Positions 1-7,230 of a stretch of DNA of 10,047 nt are shown one piece after another. Source of the stretch: an uncultured Lachnospiraceae bacterium (GTDB lineage: Bacteria; Bacillota; Clostridia; Lachnospirales; Lachnospiraceae). The position numbers and the translations under genes were made by a program. The stretch's first letter is position 1. Each line of letters begins with the position of its first letter. The DNA lies in assembly GCA_910586315.1 (NCBI GenBank), contig CAJUIP010000070.1:1-10047 (forward strand), in the 5' to 3' direction. The notes under the pieces are model-generated. The model worked only from the letters and a program-made list of their open reading frames with translations. It was not told where the DNA came from and searched no databases.

Positions 1-73
1 AGCGGTGGGTTCGTAATAAATGATGTTGTTTGGGAGCTTCATGAAACAACCCTGCTTTAAATTCTGGCAGCTC

Positions 74-102
74 TTGCTTTTTTTGGGCGGCTGTGGTATC
101 AT
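74..102 (+). promoter_or_regulatory. Candidate sigma-A promoter for the DUF4340 lipoprotein gene
   Basis: TTGCTT at 74-79 is followed after 17 bases by TATCAT at 97-102. The -10 box is preceded by TG at 94-95, giving an extended -10 (TGGTATCAT). Transcription would start near 109 and leave a leader of about 85 bases before the chosen start codon. DUF4340 genes of Clostridia often sit last in an ABC-transporter/GldG operon, so this could be an internal promoter. The upstream gene is outside the window. Confidence 0.4.
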
Positions 103-194
103 TTCCTGAAAAGTGGATTCCCATGTTTCACAGAAAAAACACAAAGAAGTGGTATGGTATATGGGAAGAAATTATGGAAGGAAGATTTACTTAC

Positions 195-1145
195 ATGAGA
201 AAGTATAAGAAAATTTGCCTAGCTGCCGTAACGGCTGCCGTTTGTCTGGCGGCTGCCGGATGTTCCGCAAAAGATGCCCCTTCAACCGCTCCCAGGGCCG
301 CTTACACAGAACTCAGGGACCCGGTGGTGGAGCCGGATACCACAGGGGCGGAAATTGAACTTTTGAATATGGAGAACCCCAGGGAATACTGTTACAGCAG
401 CCGTAATGCGGATATGGTATTTGAAAGGAAGGACGGCGTCTGGGTGGATATGACAGATGCAAGTATTCCCATCAACCAGGAAAAATTCCAGGCTATGGCT
501 GACAACTTCCTTAAGCTCCGGGCTGTTTCCAAGGTGGAAAATCCCGGCGACTTAAGTTCCTATGGTTTGGACAAGCCGTCCTATACCCTTTTGGTTACGG
601 ATGAAGAGAAAGGGGAGGCCTACATTGCCGTTGGAAACCAGGATGCGGACGGAAACTACTATGCGACACTCGATGAAAGAAATGTCTATGTCATCAAAAA
701 AGAAACGGTGGAATCCATGGATTTTGAGTATGATCCCCTGGTGGTCCGCGACAGCTTAGACCTCACGGTGGCTGCCTCCGACATGAAGAAGGCCATTGTG
801 AAAAAAGGCAATAAGACGGTAACCTATAAGTCCTCCGATACAGAGGCAATGACCAGGATTGCAAATGGTTTAAGTAAACTTAAGCCCACGATCTACTCTA
901 CGTTCAATGCCACAGCCCAGGAGTTAACTTCCGCTGAGATTTCCAAAGAGCTGAGGATGGAATTAAACGCAGAATTTCTTGTAGACGGCGAGGCGCAGTC
1001 CATCACGATTTATGTAGGAACCTTTGCGGATGCGGGAGGAGAACGGCGCTATGTGCAGCTTGAGGGCTCCCAGATGATTTCTGAAGTGGACAGTACCATT
1101 ATCAGCGACCTTTTGAATCTGACAGAAGAAGAGAGTGTGATTTAA
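195..1145 (+). CDS. DUF4340 domain-containing lipoprotein
   Basis: A 316-residue predicted lipoprotein. The start at 195 is chosen because MRKYKK begins a short basic n-region, a hydrophobic stretch follows, and residues around 19-23 (LAAAGC) form a lipobox-like site whose Cys would carry the lipid. GGAAGGAAG at 176-184 is a suitable ribosome binding site. An upstream in-frame ATG at 174 is also possible; the longer reading from 93 adds a tail unlike a signal peptide. The body matches the DUF4340 pattern: alternating strands, a segment reading YGLDKPSYTLLVT, then an IAVGNQDADGNYYATLDE-type turn and a VYVIKKE strand. Family members commonly accompany a GldG-like ABC export system on the outer face of the membrane, but their biochemical role is not established. 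The upstream ABC genes cannot be seen here. It ends 22 bases before a strong hairpin terminator. The family call is firm; function is unknown. Confidence 0.85.
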   Translation: MRKYKKICLAAVTAAVCLAAAGCSAKDAPSTAPRAAYTELRDPVVEPDTTGAEIELLNMENPREYCYSSRNADMVFERKDGVWVDMTDASIPINQEKFQAMADNFLKLRAVSKVENPGDLSSYGLDKPSYTLLVTDEEKGEAYIAVGNQDADGNYYATLDERNVYVIKKETVESMDFEYDPLVVRDSLDLTVAASDMKKAIVKKGNKTVTYKSSDTEAMTRIANGLSKLKPTIYSTFNATAQELTSAEISKELRMELNAEFLVDGEAQSITIYVGTFADAGGERRYVQLEGSQMISEVDSTIISDLLNLTEEESVI

Positions 1146-1166
1146 TTTGTGTCCCTGATATAAAAG

Positions 1167-1232
1167 AAGGAGACAATTCCCTGGAAATTCAGGATTTTTC
1201 AAGACCTTGAATTTCCACCGGATTGTCTCCTT
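1167..1232. terminator. Long bidirectional intrinsic terminator between convergent genes
   Basis: AAGGAGACAAT at 1167-1177 pairs perfectly with ATTGTCTCCTT at 1222-1232. Nested inside it, TGGAAATTCA at 1182-1191 pairs perfectly with TGAATTTCCA at 1208-1217, separated from the outer stem only by a small internal loop. T-rich tracts flank both sides: TTTTCTATTT after the forward arm, and TTCTTTTAT when read on the reverse strand. It lies between the forward DUF4340 gene and the reverse chromate-transporter operon, so it can end transcription from both. The stem is longer than a typical terminator. Confidence 0.8.
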
Positions 1233-1286
1233 TTCTATTTCCCAGAGCGTGTCTGAAAATTGCATGCGCCAAAGCAGGATTATTCT

Positions 1287-1871
1287 TTATACGCCCGCAA
1301 AGCGGAATATGATTCCGATGACAGCCGATACGGCGATAAACGCAACCGGATGCAGTCCCTTTGTTTTTTTACATCTGGCTGTAAAATAGTAGAGAACCAG
1401 AAGCAGGACCACATTGGGAAGGCTTACGAGGTCCATGGGATTCCCGCTGGAGGCATAGGCATCTTTCTGATATAAAACAAGAATGAAAACGGAAAGTCCG
1501 GCGGCAGCGATAAGCCCTGTGGAAGCGGGACGCAGTCCATAGAAAGCGCGCTGTACATACTGGTTATCTTTAAAGGCCTTCAAAAAGCCCGCGATAATCA
1601 GGATAATAATGACAGACGGCGTGATAAGGCCAATGGTGGCAATGGCGGAGCCGGGAACTCCGGCAGTTGTAAAGCCCACATAGGTGGCCATGTTGACGCC
1701 GATGGGGCCGGGGGTGGACTCGGAAATGGCCACCATGTCCGCAAGCTGTCCGTAGGTGTACCATCCTGTCTTATCGGAGATGTCATAAAGGAACGGCAGT
1801 GTGGCCATTCCGCCGCCGATGGCAAAAAGCCCGGCCTTAAAAAATTCATAAAATAACTGGAGATAGATCAT
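1287..1871 (-). CDS. Short-chain chromate transporter, second subunit (ChrA superfamily)
   Basis: A 194-residue integral membrane protein of the chromate ion transporter (CHR) family in its short, one-domain form. The N-terminal segment FKAGLFAIGGGMATLPFL carries the family's glycine-rich signature. A second conserved patch follows around residues 50-70 (ESTPGPIGVNMATYVG). After it come several hydrophobic segments, probably five to six membrane helices in all. In Bacillus and clostridia such short proteins work as unlike pairs, each equal to half of the long two-domain ChrA. Its partner lies directly upstream: the partner's stop and this start overlap as TAATG, which points to translational coupling. 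A strong AAGGAGG site lies about 12 bases before the start. Known relatives export chromate, but chromate specificity here is inferred from family only. It ends at the bidirectional terminator. Confidence 0.9.
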   Translation of the reverse strand: MIYLQLFYEFFKAGLFAIGGGMATLPFLYDISDKTGWYTYGQLADMVAISESTPGPIGVNMATYVGFTTAGVPGSAIATIGLITPSVIIILIIAGFLKAFKDNQYVQRAFYGLRPASTGLIAAAGLSVFILVLYQKDAYASSGNPMDLVSLPNVVLLLVLYYFTARCKKTKGLHPVAFIAVSAVIGIIFRFAGV

Positions 1872-2413
1872 TATTTTTTCTGCGCCTCCTTATTCTTAAG
1901 AACAATACCCGCAATGGCTGCCAGAATGACGAAAACAATGGGGGACAAATCCGTCAGGGCGGAGCCGGCAAAAATCGCCAGGAAAATCAGAAGGGTTATC
2001 TTATCCACCACAGATTTTTTCCAGAGCTTGACGACTGCGTTGAAGATCAGGACACAGACACAGACACGGATTCCCGCGAAAGCATTCTGTACAATGGCCA
2101 GATCAGCAAAGTTCTGAATAAAGGCGGCGATGACGCTGATGATCACAAGGGACGGGAAGACAACTCCCAGGGTGGCAACGATGCCTCCGATGATTCCGCC
2201 GGTCTTCTGGCCGATAAAGGTGGCCGTATTGACTGCAATGACGCCGGGAGTACACTGCCCTATGGCATAATAGTCCATCAGTTCTTCTTCTGTCGCCCAG
2301 CCGCGTTTATCGACGACTTCCCGCTGGAGAATCGGAAGCATGGCATAGCCGCCGCCGAAGGTCAGGCCGCCGATTCTGGCGAAGGTGAAGAAGAGGTCAA
2401 AAAGTTTGTTCAT
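1871..2413 (-). CDS. Short-chain chromate transporter, first subunit (ChrA superfamily)
   Basis: A 180-residue membrane protein and first gene of the two-gene chr operon. Its N-terminus FARIGGLTFGGGYAMLPIL is the hallmark CHR motif. QCTPGVIAVNTATFIG near residues 53-68 is the second conserved block, matching ESTPGPIGVNMATYVG of the downstream partner, so the two are paralogous half-size transporters. Hydrophobic stretches suggest about five to six membrane helices; the C-terminus ends in a basic, charged tail (KNKEAQKK). The start is supported by AAAGGAG about nine bases upstream and by an extended -10 promoter at 2450-2477. Such pairs are thought to assemble as antiparallel heterodimers, as for ywrA/ywrB-type genes of Bacillus. 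The transported ion may be chromate or another oxyanion, and nothing in the sequence decides this. No chromate-responsive regulator gene is adjacent. Confidence 0.9.
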   Translation of the reverse strand: MNKLFDLFFTFARIGGLTFGGGYAMLPILQREVVDKRGWATEEELMDYYAIGQCTPGVIAVNTATFIGQKTGGIIGGIVATLGVVFPSLVIISVIAAFIQNFADLAIVQNAFAGIRVCVCVLIFNAVVKLWKKSVVDKITLLIFLAIFAGSALTDLSPIVFVILAAIAGIVLKNKEAQKK

Positions 2414-2449
2414 AATATCTCTCCTTTGGATGAAGTTAAGCTATGTATT

Positions 2450-2477
2450 ACTATAGCAGAAATGGAAAAAAAATCAA
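2450..2477 (-). promoter_or_regulatory. Extended -10 promoter of the chromate-transporter operon
   Basis: Read on the reverse strand, TTGATT (2477-2472) is followed after 16 bases by TATAGT (2455-2450), with TG one base before the -10 (TGCTATAGT). The spacer has a run of T. The predicted transcript starts about 30 bases before the GTP-free leader's AAAGGAG site and the ATG at 2413. No clear operator repeat overlaps it. Confidence 0.6.
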
Positions 2478-2484
2478 CCGCCGA

Positions 2485-2740
2485 TTATAAATCATGAAAA
2501 GCGGAAGGTACTGTATCCGTCAACGATTGACCGGGAGCCAGTACCATAATGTGGCCGGAACATCTGTGGAATTGTTGCAACAGTTCAGACAGGTCTGTGC
2601 GTTCTCTGCGCTGACCGTAAGAAAACACAGCGGTCGCGGGCATACGGCGGACCATCGCCCTGGCGATTTTAAATGGCCGTATGCCATAACGGCTCAAGGG
2701 TTGTCTGAACGGTTACGCTGCCTGTTGTGAACCGCCACAA
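2485..2740. other. Unexplained intergenic segment rich in nested inverted repeats
   Basis: This stretch lies between the divergent chr and parE promoters. An outer helix joins 2583-2591 (GTTCAGACA) to 2702-2710 (TGTCTGAAC), and continues beyond one mismatch with AAC 2579-2581 against GTT 2712-2714. Inside it are two further hairpins. One spans 2592-2616 (GGTC/GACC plus GTGCG/TGCGC around a five-base loop). The other spans 2639-2685 (GGCATACGGC/GCCGTATGCC) and encloses a small ATCGC/GCGAT hairpin. An alternative pairing of GACCG 2613-2617 with CGGTC 2631-2635 would compete with the first hairpin. Both strands also have open frames of 70 to 78 codons, but neither has a good ribosome binding site; the reverse frame would start with TTG at 2697. 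It could be a structured RNA, a MITE-like repeat or a coding relic. I recognise no known family. Confidence 0.45.
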
Positions 2741-2745
2741 AAACC

Positions 2746-2775
2746 TTGCAAAATTCCAGTAACCCAGTGTATAAT
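2746..2775 (+). promoter_or_regulatory. Sigma-A promoter of parE-parC
   Basis: TTGCAA at 2746-2751 and a perfect TATAAT at 2770-2775 are separated by 18 bases. Transcription would start near 2782, giving a leader of roughly 28 bases that contains the GGAGGT site at 2799-2804. No operator is evident; the structured segment ends only about 30 bases upstream of the -35. Confidence 0.65.
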
Positions 2776-2809
2776 GATTTGGACTATACACGAAATCTGG
2801 AGGTATCCC

Positions 2810-4729
2810 ATGGCGAAAACACAGTATAATGCTGACAGTATCATCGTCCTGGAAGGGCTTGAGGCCGTCAGGAAACGTCCTGGTATGTATATCGGAGGCG
2901 TCGGCTCAAAGGGCTTAAACCATTTGATATATGAAATTGTGGACAATGCAGTGGACGAGCACCTGGCCGGGTTCTGTACGGAGATTCTGGTGACTTTGGA
3001 AGCGGACGGATCCTGTACCGTAAAAGATAATGGCCGGGGAATTCCGGTGGAATTACATAAAAAAGGGGTTTCCGCTGAACGAGTGGTTCTCTCCACTCTT
3101 CATGCGGGCGGAAAATTTGATAATAACGCCTATAAAACGAGCGGCGGCCTTCATGGCGTGGGCTCTTCCGTCGTAAACGCATTGTCGGAGCGGATGACTA
3201 TAAAAATTTCCCAGGGCGGATTTCTTCATTATGACCGGTATGAAAGGGGAATTCCGGTGGTGGAGTTAAAGGACGGGCTGCTCCCCGTCATGGGAAAGAC
3301 CAAAGAAACAGGAACAGAGATCAACTTCCTTCCTGATGATACGATTTTTGAAAAAACCAGGTTTAAGGCGGACTGGTTAAAAAGCCGCCTCCATGAGTCA
3401 GCGTATTTGAATCCCGGGCTGGTGATCCGCTATGAAAACAAAAGGGCCGGGGAGGAAGAAGCGGCGACTTTTTCGGAACCGGACGGAATCACTGCCTATG
3501 TGAGGGAACTAAATTCCGGAAAAGAACCGGTCCATGAGCCAGTGTATTTTAAGGGGACGGCCGAGAATATGGAAATCGAGGTGGCCTTCCAGTTTGTGGA
3601 TGCTTTTGAGGAAAATGTCCTGGGGTTCTGCAACAATATCTTTACCCAGGAGGGTGGAAGCCACCTGGCAGGTTTCAAAACGAAATTTACCATGTTAATC
3701 AATTCCTACGCCAGAGAGCTTGGAATCCTGAAGGAAAAGGACAGTAATTTTACAGGGGCTGATACGCGAAACGGAATGACGGCAGTCATTGCCGTAAAGC
3801 ATCCGGATCCGATTTTTGAAGGGCAGACCAAAACAAAGCTTGCCAGCGCCGATGCCGCAAAGGCCGTGGCAGCCATCAGCGGCGAGGAACTGGAGCTGTT
3901 TTTTGACAGGAATTTAGAAACCCTGAAGGCGATTATTGCTTGCGCGGAGAAATCCGCAAAAATAAGAAGGGCCGAGGAGAAGGCGAAGACAAACATGCTT
4001 TCCAAATCAAAATTCTCCTTTGACAGTAATGGAAAGCTTGCAAACTGTGAAAGCAGGGACCCATCTAAATGTGAAATTTTCATCGTGGAAGGAGACTCCG
4101 CCGGAGGTTCCGCGAAGATGGGACGAAACCGTCAGTTCCAGGCCATTCTTCCCATTCGCGGAAAAATTCTGAACGTGGAAAAGGCATCCATGGACAAGGT
4201 GTTAGCGAACGCCGAGATTAAAACCATGATTAACGCCTTTGGCTGCGGATTTTCCGAAGGATATGGAAATGATTTTGATATCGCTAAGCTGAAATACGAT
4301 AAAATTGTGCTGATGACGGATGCCGATGTGGATGGAAGCCACATTGACACCCTGCTTTTGACCTTTTTATACCGGTTCATGCCGGAACTGATTTATGACG
4401 GCCATGTTTACATTGCCATGCCTCCCCTCTATAAGGTGGTTCCGAAAAAAGGAGAGGAACGGTATCTCTATGACGATAAGGCTTTAGAGGAGTATAAGAG
4501 GACTCACAAGGGCGATTTTACTCTCCAGCGGTATAAAGGTCTTGGGGAGATGGACGCGGACCAGCTCTGGGAAACCACGCTGAATCCGGAGAACCGGGTG
4601 TTAAAGCGGGTGGAGATTGAGGACGCAAGGCTTGCCAGCGAGGTGACGGAGCTTTTAATGGGAAGCGATGTGCCGCCCAGAAAGAAATTTATCTATGACC
4701 ATGCCGACGAGGCGGAAATTGACGCGTAG
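2810..4729 (+). CDS. parE: DNA topoisomerase IV subunit B (ParE; GyrB-like ATPase)
   Basis: A 639-residue ATPase subunit of a type IIA topoisomerase, which with ParC decatenates and relaxes DNA. The start at 2810 is chosen over an upstream in-frame ATG because GGAGGT at 2799-2804 is ideally spaced and the family homology begins at AKTQYNADSI. The GHKL ATP site is intact: Glu42 and Asn46 in EIVDNAVDE, Asp73 in DNGRGIP, and the glycine lid GGLHGVGSS at 112-120. QTKTKL supplies the transducer lysine. The TOPRIM domain has Glu427 in VEGDSAGG and the DADVDGS aspartates at 504, 506 and 508 that bind magnesium. RYKGLGEMD near the C-terminus is the usual ending motif. The length fits ParE and clostridial GyrB, without the insertion found in proteobacterial GyrB. 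It is followed 16 bases later by the A subunit. Calling it ParE rather than GyrB depends mainly on the partner's missing GyrA box. Confidence 0.82.
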   Translation: MAKTQYNADSIIVLEGLEAVRKRPGMYIGGVGSKGLNHLIYEIVDNAVDEHLAGFCTEILVTLEADGSCTVKDNGRGIPVELHKKGVSAERVVLSTLHAGGKFDNNAYKTSGGLHGVGSSVVNALSERMTIKISQGGFLHYDRYERGIPVVELKDGLLPVMGKTKETGTEINFLPDDTIFEKTRFKADWLKSRLHESAYLNPGLVIRYENKRAGEEEAATFSEPDGITAYVRELNSGKEPVHEPVYFKGTAENMEIEVAFQFVDAFEENVLGFCNNIFTQEGGSHLAGFKTKFTMLINSYARELGILKEKDSNFTGADTRNGMTAVIAVKHPDPIFEGQTKTKLASADAAKAVAAISGEELELFFDRNLETLKAIIACAEKSAKIRRAEEKAKTNMLSKSKFSFDSNGKLANCESRDPSKCEIFIVEGDSAGGSAKMGRNRQFQAILPIRGKILNVEKASMDKVLANAEIKTMINAFGCGFSEGYGNDFDIAKLKYDKIVLMTDADVDGSHIDTLLLTFLYRFMPELIYDGHVYIAMPPLYKVVPKKGEERYLYDDKALEEYKRTHKGDFTLQRYKGLGEMDADQLWETTLNPENRVLKRVEIEDARLASEVTELLMGSDVPPRKKFIYDHADEAEIDA

Positions 4730-4745
4730 TAAGGAGAAGGAATCA

Positions 4746-7001
4746 ATGGCAGAGAAAATACTGAGAACGGAATACTCTGAGGAAATGCAGAAAAGCTATC
4801 TGGACTATTCCATGAGCGTGATTACCGCCAGAGCCATCCCTGATGCCAGGGACGGCTTAAAGCCGGTACAGAGACGCGTGCTTTACGATATGAGCGAGCT
4901 GCACTTAGACCACGATAAGCCCCACAGGAAATCGGCCCGTATCGTGGGGGATACCATGGGTAAATACCATCCCCACGGCGACAGCTCCATTTACGAGACG
5001 TTAGTCGTCATGTCTCAGGATTTCAAAAAGGGCATGGCCCTTGTGGATGGACATGGAAATTTCGGCTCCATTGAGGGAGACGGGGCCGCCGCCATGCGTT
5101 ACACGGAGGCAAGACTTAAAAAATTCGCGGAGGAGGTCTATTTAAAGGACCTGGATAAAACCGTAGATTTTGTTCCCAATTACGATGAGACGGAAAAGGA
5201 GCCGGAGGTTCTCCCGGTAAAGGTTCCCAATCTTCTGATTAACGGGGCCGAGGGAATCGCCGTGGGTATGAGTACCAGCATTCCTCCTCACAACCTGGGA
5301 GAGGTCATCGACGCGGTAAAGGCCTATATTGACAACCGCCTTCTTACGGTGCAGGATCTGATGGCATACATGCCGGGTCCGGACTTTCCTACAGGCGGAA
5401 TCATCGCCAATAAGAAAGAGCTGTTATCCATTTATGAAACCGGGACCGGAAAAATCAAACTCCGGGGGAAAATGGAGGTGGAGCTTGGAAGAAGGAAGGC
5501 AGACCGGGATAAGCTTGTGATTACAGAGATCCCCTACACGATGATCGGGGCGGGGATTAACAAATTCCTTTCGGATGTGGCGGAGCTCGCGGAAAGCCGG
5601 AAGCTGCCGGATGTGGTGGATATTTCCAACCAGTCCAGTAAAGAAGGAATCCGCATTGTACTGGAGCTTAAAAAGGATGCGGACGTAAGCAGAATCAAAA
5701 ATATTTTATATAAGAAAACGAAGCTTGAGGATACGTTTGGCGTCAACATGCTGGCCATCGACGACGGCCGGCCGGAGACCATGAACCTAAAGCAGATTTT
5801 AAATGTTTTTCTGGAATTTCAGTATAAGAATATGACCAGAAAATATAACGTGCTTTTGACAAAGGAGCTGGAAAAGAAGGAGGTGCAGGAGGGCCTAATT
5901 GAGGCCTGCGACGTGATTGATCTGATTATTGCGGTGCTCCGCGGTTCCAAAAATATGAAGGATGCCAAAGAATGTCTGATGACCGGGAACACCTCCCATA
6001 TTAAATTTAGAACGCCGGGCTTTGAAAAGGATGCCCAAAACCTCCATTTTACGGAACGTCAGGCTACGGCAATTCTGGAGATGCGGCTTTATAAGCTGAT
6101 CGGCCTGGAAATCATGGCGCTTCAGAAAGCTTATAAGGAAACGTTAAGGAAGATTCGGGAGTACCGCCATATTTTGTCCAGCCAGAAAAACATGGATACG
6201 GTCATAAAAGAAGAGCTGGACGCCATCAAGGCAGAGTTTGCCGGGGAGCGGAGAACGCTGATTGAGGATAGCGAGGAAATCGTTTATGAAGAGGAAAAGG
6301 AAGAGGCCAAAGAGGTGGTCTTTGTCATGGACCGGCTTGGCTATTTAAAGACACTGGATAAGTCGGTTTACGAAAGAAATCAGGAGACCGTCCATGCTGA
6401 GAATATCCATGTGATTCCAGTCATGACGGATGACAGAATCTGTTTCTTTACGGATTCCGGCACCATGTATCAGGTGAAAGTATCGGATATGCCATCCTTA
6501 AAGGTAAAGGATAAGGGAATTCCTGTTGAGAATGTCAGCAAATTTGACGGAACCAGGGAACGGATCCTGCTTGCCATGCCGGCATCCGGCCTTCCCGAGA
6601 AGAAATTTTTGTTTGTGACGGCCGAAGCAATGATTAAGATCGTTCCAGGAGAGGAATTCCTGACGGCAAACCGGATGGTGGCGGCCACAAAGCTTTCCGA
6701 CGGGGATATGCTGGAGACGGTATGCCTGGTGAACGAGGAAGCGAATCTTGTACTTCAGAGTAAGGAAGGCATGTTCCTTAAGTTTTCGATGGAGGAAGTT
6801 CCTCTTCTTAAGAAAAACAGCCGCGGGGTGCGGGGGATGAAGCTGGAAGCGGAGGACCGCATAGAACAGGTGTATTTCCCGGACCGGGAAACTGTGATTA
6901 CTTATAAAGGAAAAGAAGTCCATTTAAACAGGCTGAAAGCGGCGAAGCGGGATGGAAAGGGAATTAAGAGCAGCGGTTCGGGCAGGTCTGCGCGGTCCTA
7001 G
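4746..7001 (+). CDS. parC: DNA topoisomerase IV subunit A (ParC; GyrA-like breakage-reunion subunit)
   Basis: A 751-residue DNA-cleaving subunit. The start at 4746 follows AAGGAGAAGG with good spacing and lies 16 bases after parE; an in-frame upstream reading into parE is not needed. The winged-helix/catalytic domain is typical: DGLKPVQRRVLY at residues 36-47, the QRDR with HPHGDS at 75-80 and Glu84, and the catalytic Arg118-Tyr119 in AMRYTEARL. Ser80 and Glu84 match the fluoroquinolone-sensitive residues of E. coli ParC in type and number. IPPHNLGE and GPDFPTGG follow in the core, and a coiled-coil region lies around 370-480. From about residue 520 a beta-pinwheel starts (VVFVMDRLGYLKTLD), and later blades include NSRGVRGMKL. 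The first blade shows no QRRGGRG-type GyrA box, which gyrases need for wrapping DNA. Hence topoisomerase IV is preferred. The C-terminus ends in a short basic Ser/Gly/Arg tail. Confidence 0.83.
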   Translation: MAEKILRTEYSEEMQKSYLDYSMSVITARAIPDARDGLKPVQRRVLYDMSELHLDHDKPHRKSARIVGDTMGKYHPHGDSSIYETLVVMSQDFKKGMALVDGHGNFGSIEGDGAAAMRYTEARLKKFAEEVYLKDLDKTVDFVPNYDETEKEPEVLPVKVPNLLINGAEGIAVGMSTSIPPHNLGEVIDAVKAYIDNRLLTVQDLMAYMPGPDFPTGGIIANKKELLSIYETGTGKIKLRGKMEVELGRRKADRDKLVITEIPYTMIGAGINKFLSDVAELAESRKLPDVVDISNQSSKEGIRIVLELKKDADVSRIKNILYKKTKLEDTFGVNMLAIDDGRPETMNLKQILNVFLEFQYKNMTRKYNVLLTKELEKKEVQEGLIEACDVIDLIIAVLRGSKNMKDAKECLMTGNTSHIKFRTPGFEKDAQNLHFTERQATAILEMRLYKLIGLEIMALQKAYKETLRKIREYRHILSSQKNMDTVIKEELDAIKAEFAGERRTLIEDSEEIVYEEEKEEAKEVVFVMDRLGYLKTLDKSVYERNQETVHAENIHVIPVMTDDRICFFTDSGTMYQVKVSDMPSLKVKDKGIPVENVSKFDGTRERILLAMPASGLPEKKFLFVTAEAMIKIVPGEEFLTANRMVAATKLSDGDMLETVCLVNEEANLVLQSKEGMFLKFSMEEVPLLKKNSRGVRGMKLEAEDRIEQVYFPDRETVITYKGKEVHLNRLKAAKRDGKGIKSSGSGRSARS

Positions 7002-7074
7002 ATGATCGAGCGGAGCAAGTCACAATATCAGTACAGCATTGAAAGAATAAATGAAAACAGAATATGAAACAGAT

Positions 7075-7121
7075 ACGGCGTTTCTCTATCCCATAACATG
7101 GAGAATGGGAACGCCGTTTTT
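7075..7121 (+). terminator. Intrinsic terminator after parC
   Basis: ACGGCGTT at 7075-7082 pairs with AACGCCGT at 7110-7117, followed by a run of five T at 7117-7121. Inside the loop TCTCTAT pairs with ATGGAGA (one G-U) or, alternatively, CCCAT with ATGGG. It lies 74 bases after the parC stop; the bases in between (7002-7074) show no gene. Confidence 0.85.
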
Positions 7122-7137
7122 GTAGCATTATGTTACA
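7121..7137. repeat. 17-base near-palindrome beside the parC terminator
   Basis: TGTAGCATTATGTTACA reads the same on both strands except for one G/T position and the central base. It begins on the last T of the parC terminator and lies about 40 bases upstream of the abiEi-like promoter. It may be a protein-binding site or chance. Confidence 0.3.
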
Positions 7138-7177
7138 CCGTAGAAGCAAAAAGGGTTTATGGTTTCGTTTTCATGCA

Positions 7178-7206
7178 TTTACTTTTGTGCTACATTAAAG
7201 TATAAT
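7178..7206 (+). promoter_or_regulatory. Promoter of the AbiEi-like stub
   Basis: A perfect TATAAT at 7201-7206 is preceded after 17 bases by TTTACT at 7178-7183. Transcription would start around 7213, and GAAAGGAAG at 7215-7223 gives the ribosome binding site for the ATG at 7231. The -10 lies inside the spacer of a strong inverted repeat (7182-7219). Confidence 0.65.
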
Positions 7207-7219
7207 AGTAGCACGAAAG
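7182..7219. promoter_or_regulatory. Operator-like 12-bp inverted repeat spanning the promoter
   Basis: CTTTTGTGCTAC at 7182-7193 and GTAGCACGAAAG at 7208-7219 are inverted copies with 11 of 12 matching positions, separated by 14 bases that contain the -10 box. This is the layout expected for an autoregulating winged-helix antitoxin. AbiEi proteins are known to bind inverted repeats in their own promoters. Binding by this particular stub is inferred. Confidence 0.65.
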
Positions 7220-7230
7220 GAAGTGGCAGT

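Noticed and set aside
1..60. Possible end of an upstream gene (a GldG-like partner of DUF4340 would be expected)
   Set aside because: Three forward frames close at 16, 23 and 60, and none gives a recognisable tail, so I cannot choose one.
41..109. Short forward frame MKQPCFKFWQLLLFLGGCG, with GGGAG upstream
   Set aside because: Only 22 codons, and it resembles a lipoprotein signal by chance. It overlaps the candidate promoter at 74-102, and the real signal peptide is at 195.
963..1265. 100-codon reverse frame across the DUF4340 3' end and terminator
   Set aside because: It is antisense to a well-supported gene and runs through the terminator hairpin; it has no family pattern.
1240..1286. 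Possible small repeat or regulatory RNA between the terminator and the chr stop
   Set aside because: No pairing or promoter is visible; it is probably just the 3' untranslated end of the chr operon.
2713..3182. Reverse frames of 127 and 104 codons over the parE 5' end
   Set aside because: They are shadows of parE with atypical composition, antisense to intact ATPase motifs.
2810..7001. Calling the pair gyrB-gyrA
   Set aside because: The A subunit lacks a GyrA box and no recF/dnaA genes flank the pair. Topoisomerase IV fits better, though some doubt remains for clostridial enzymes.
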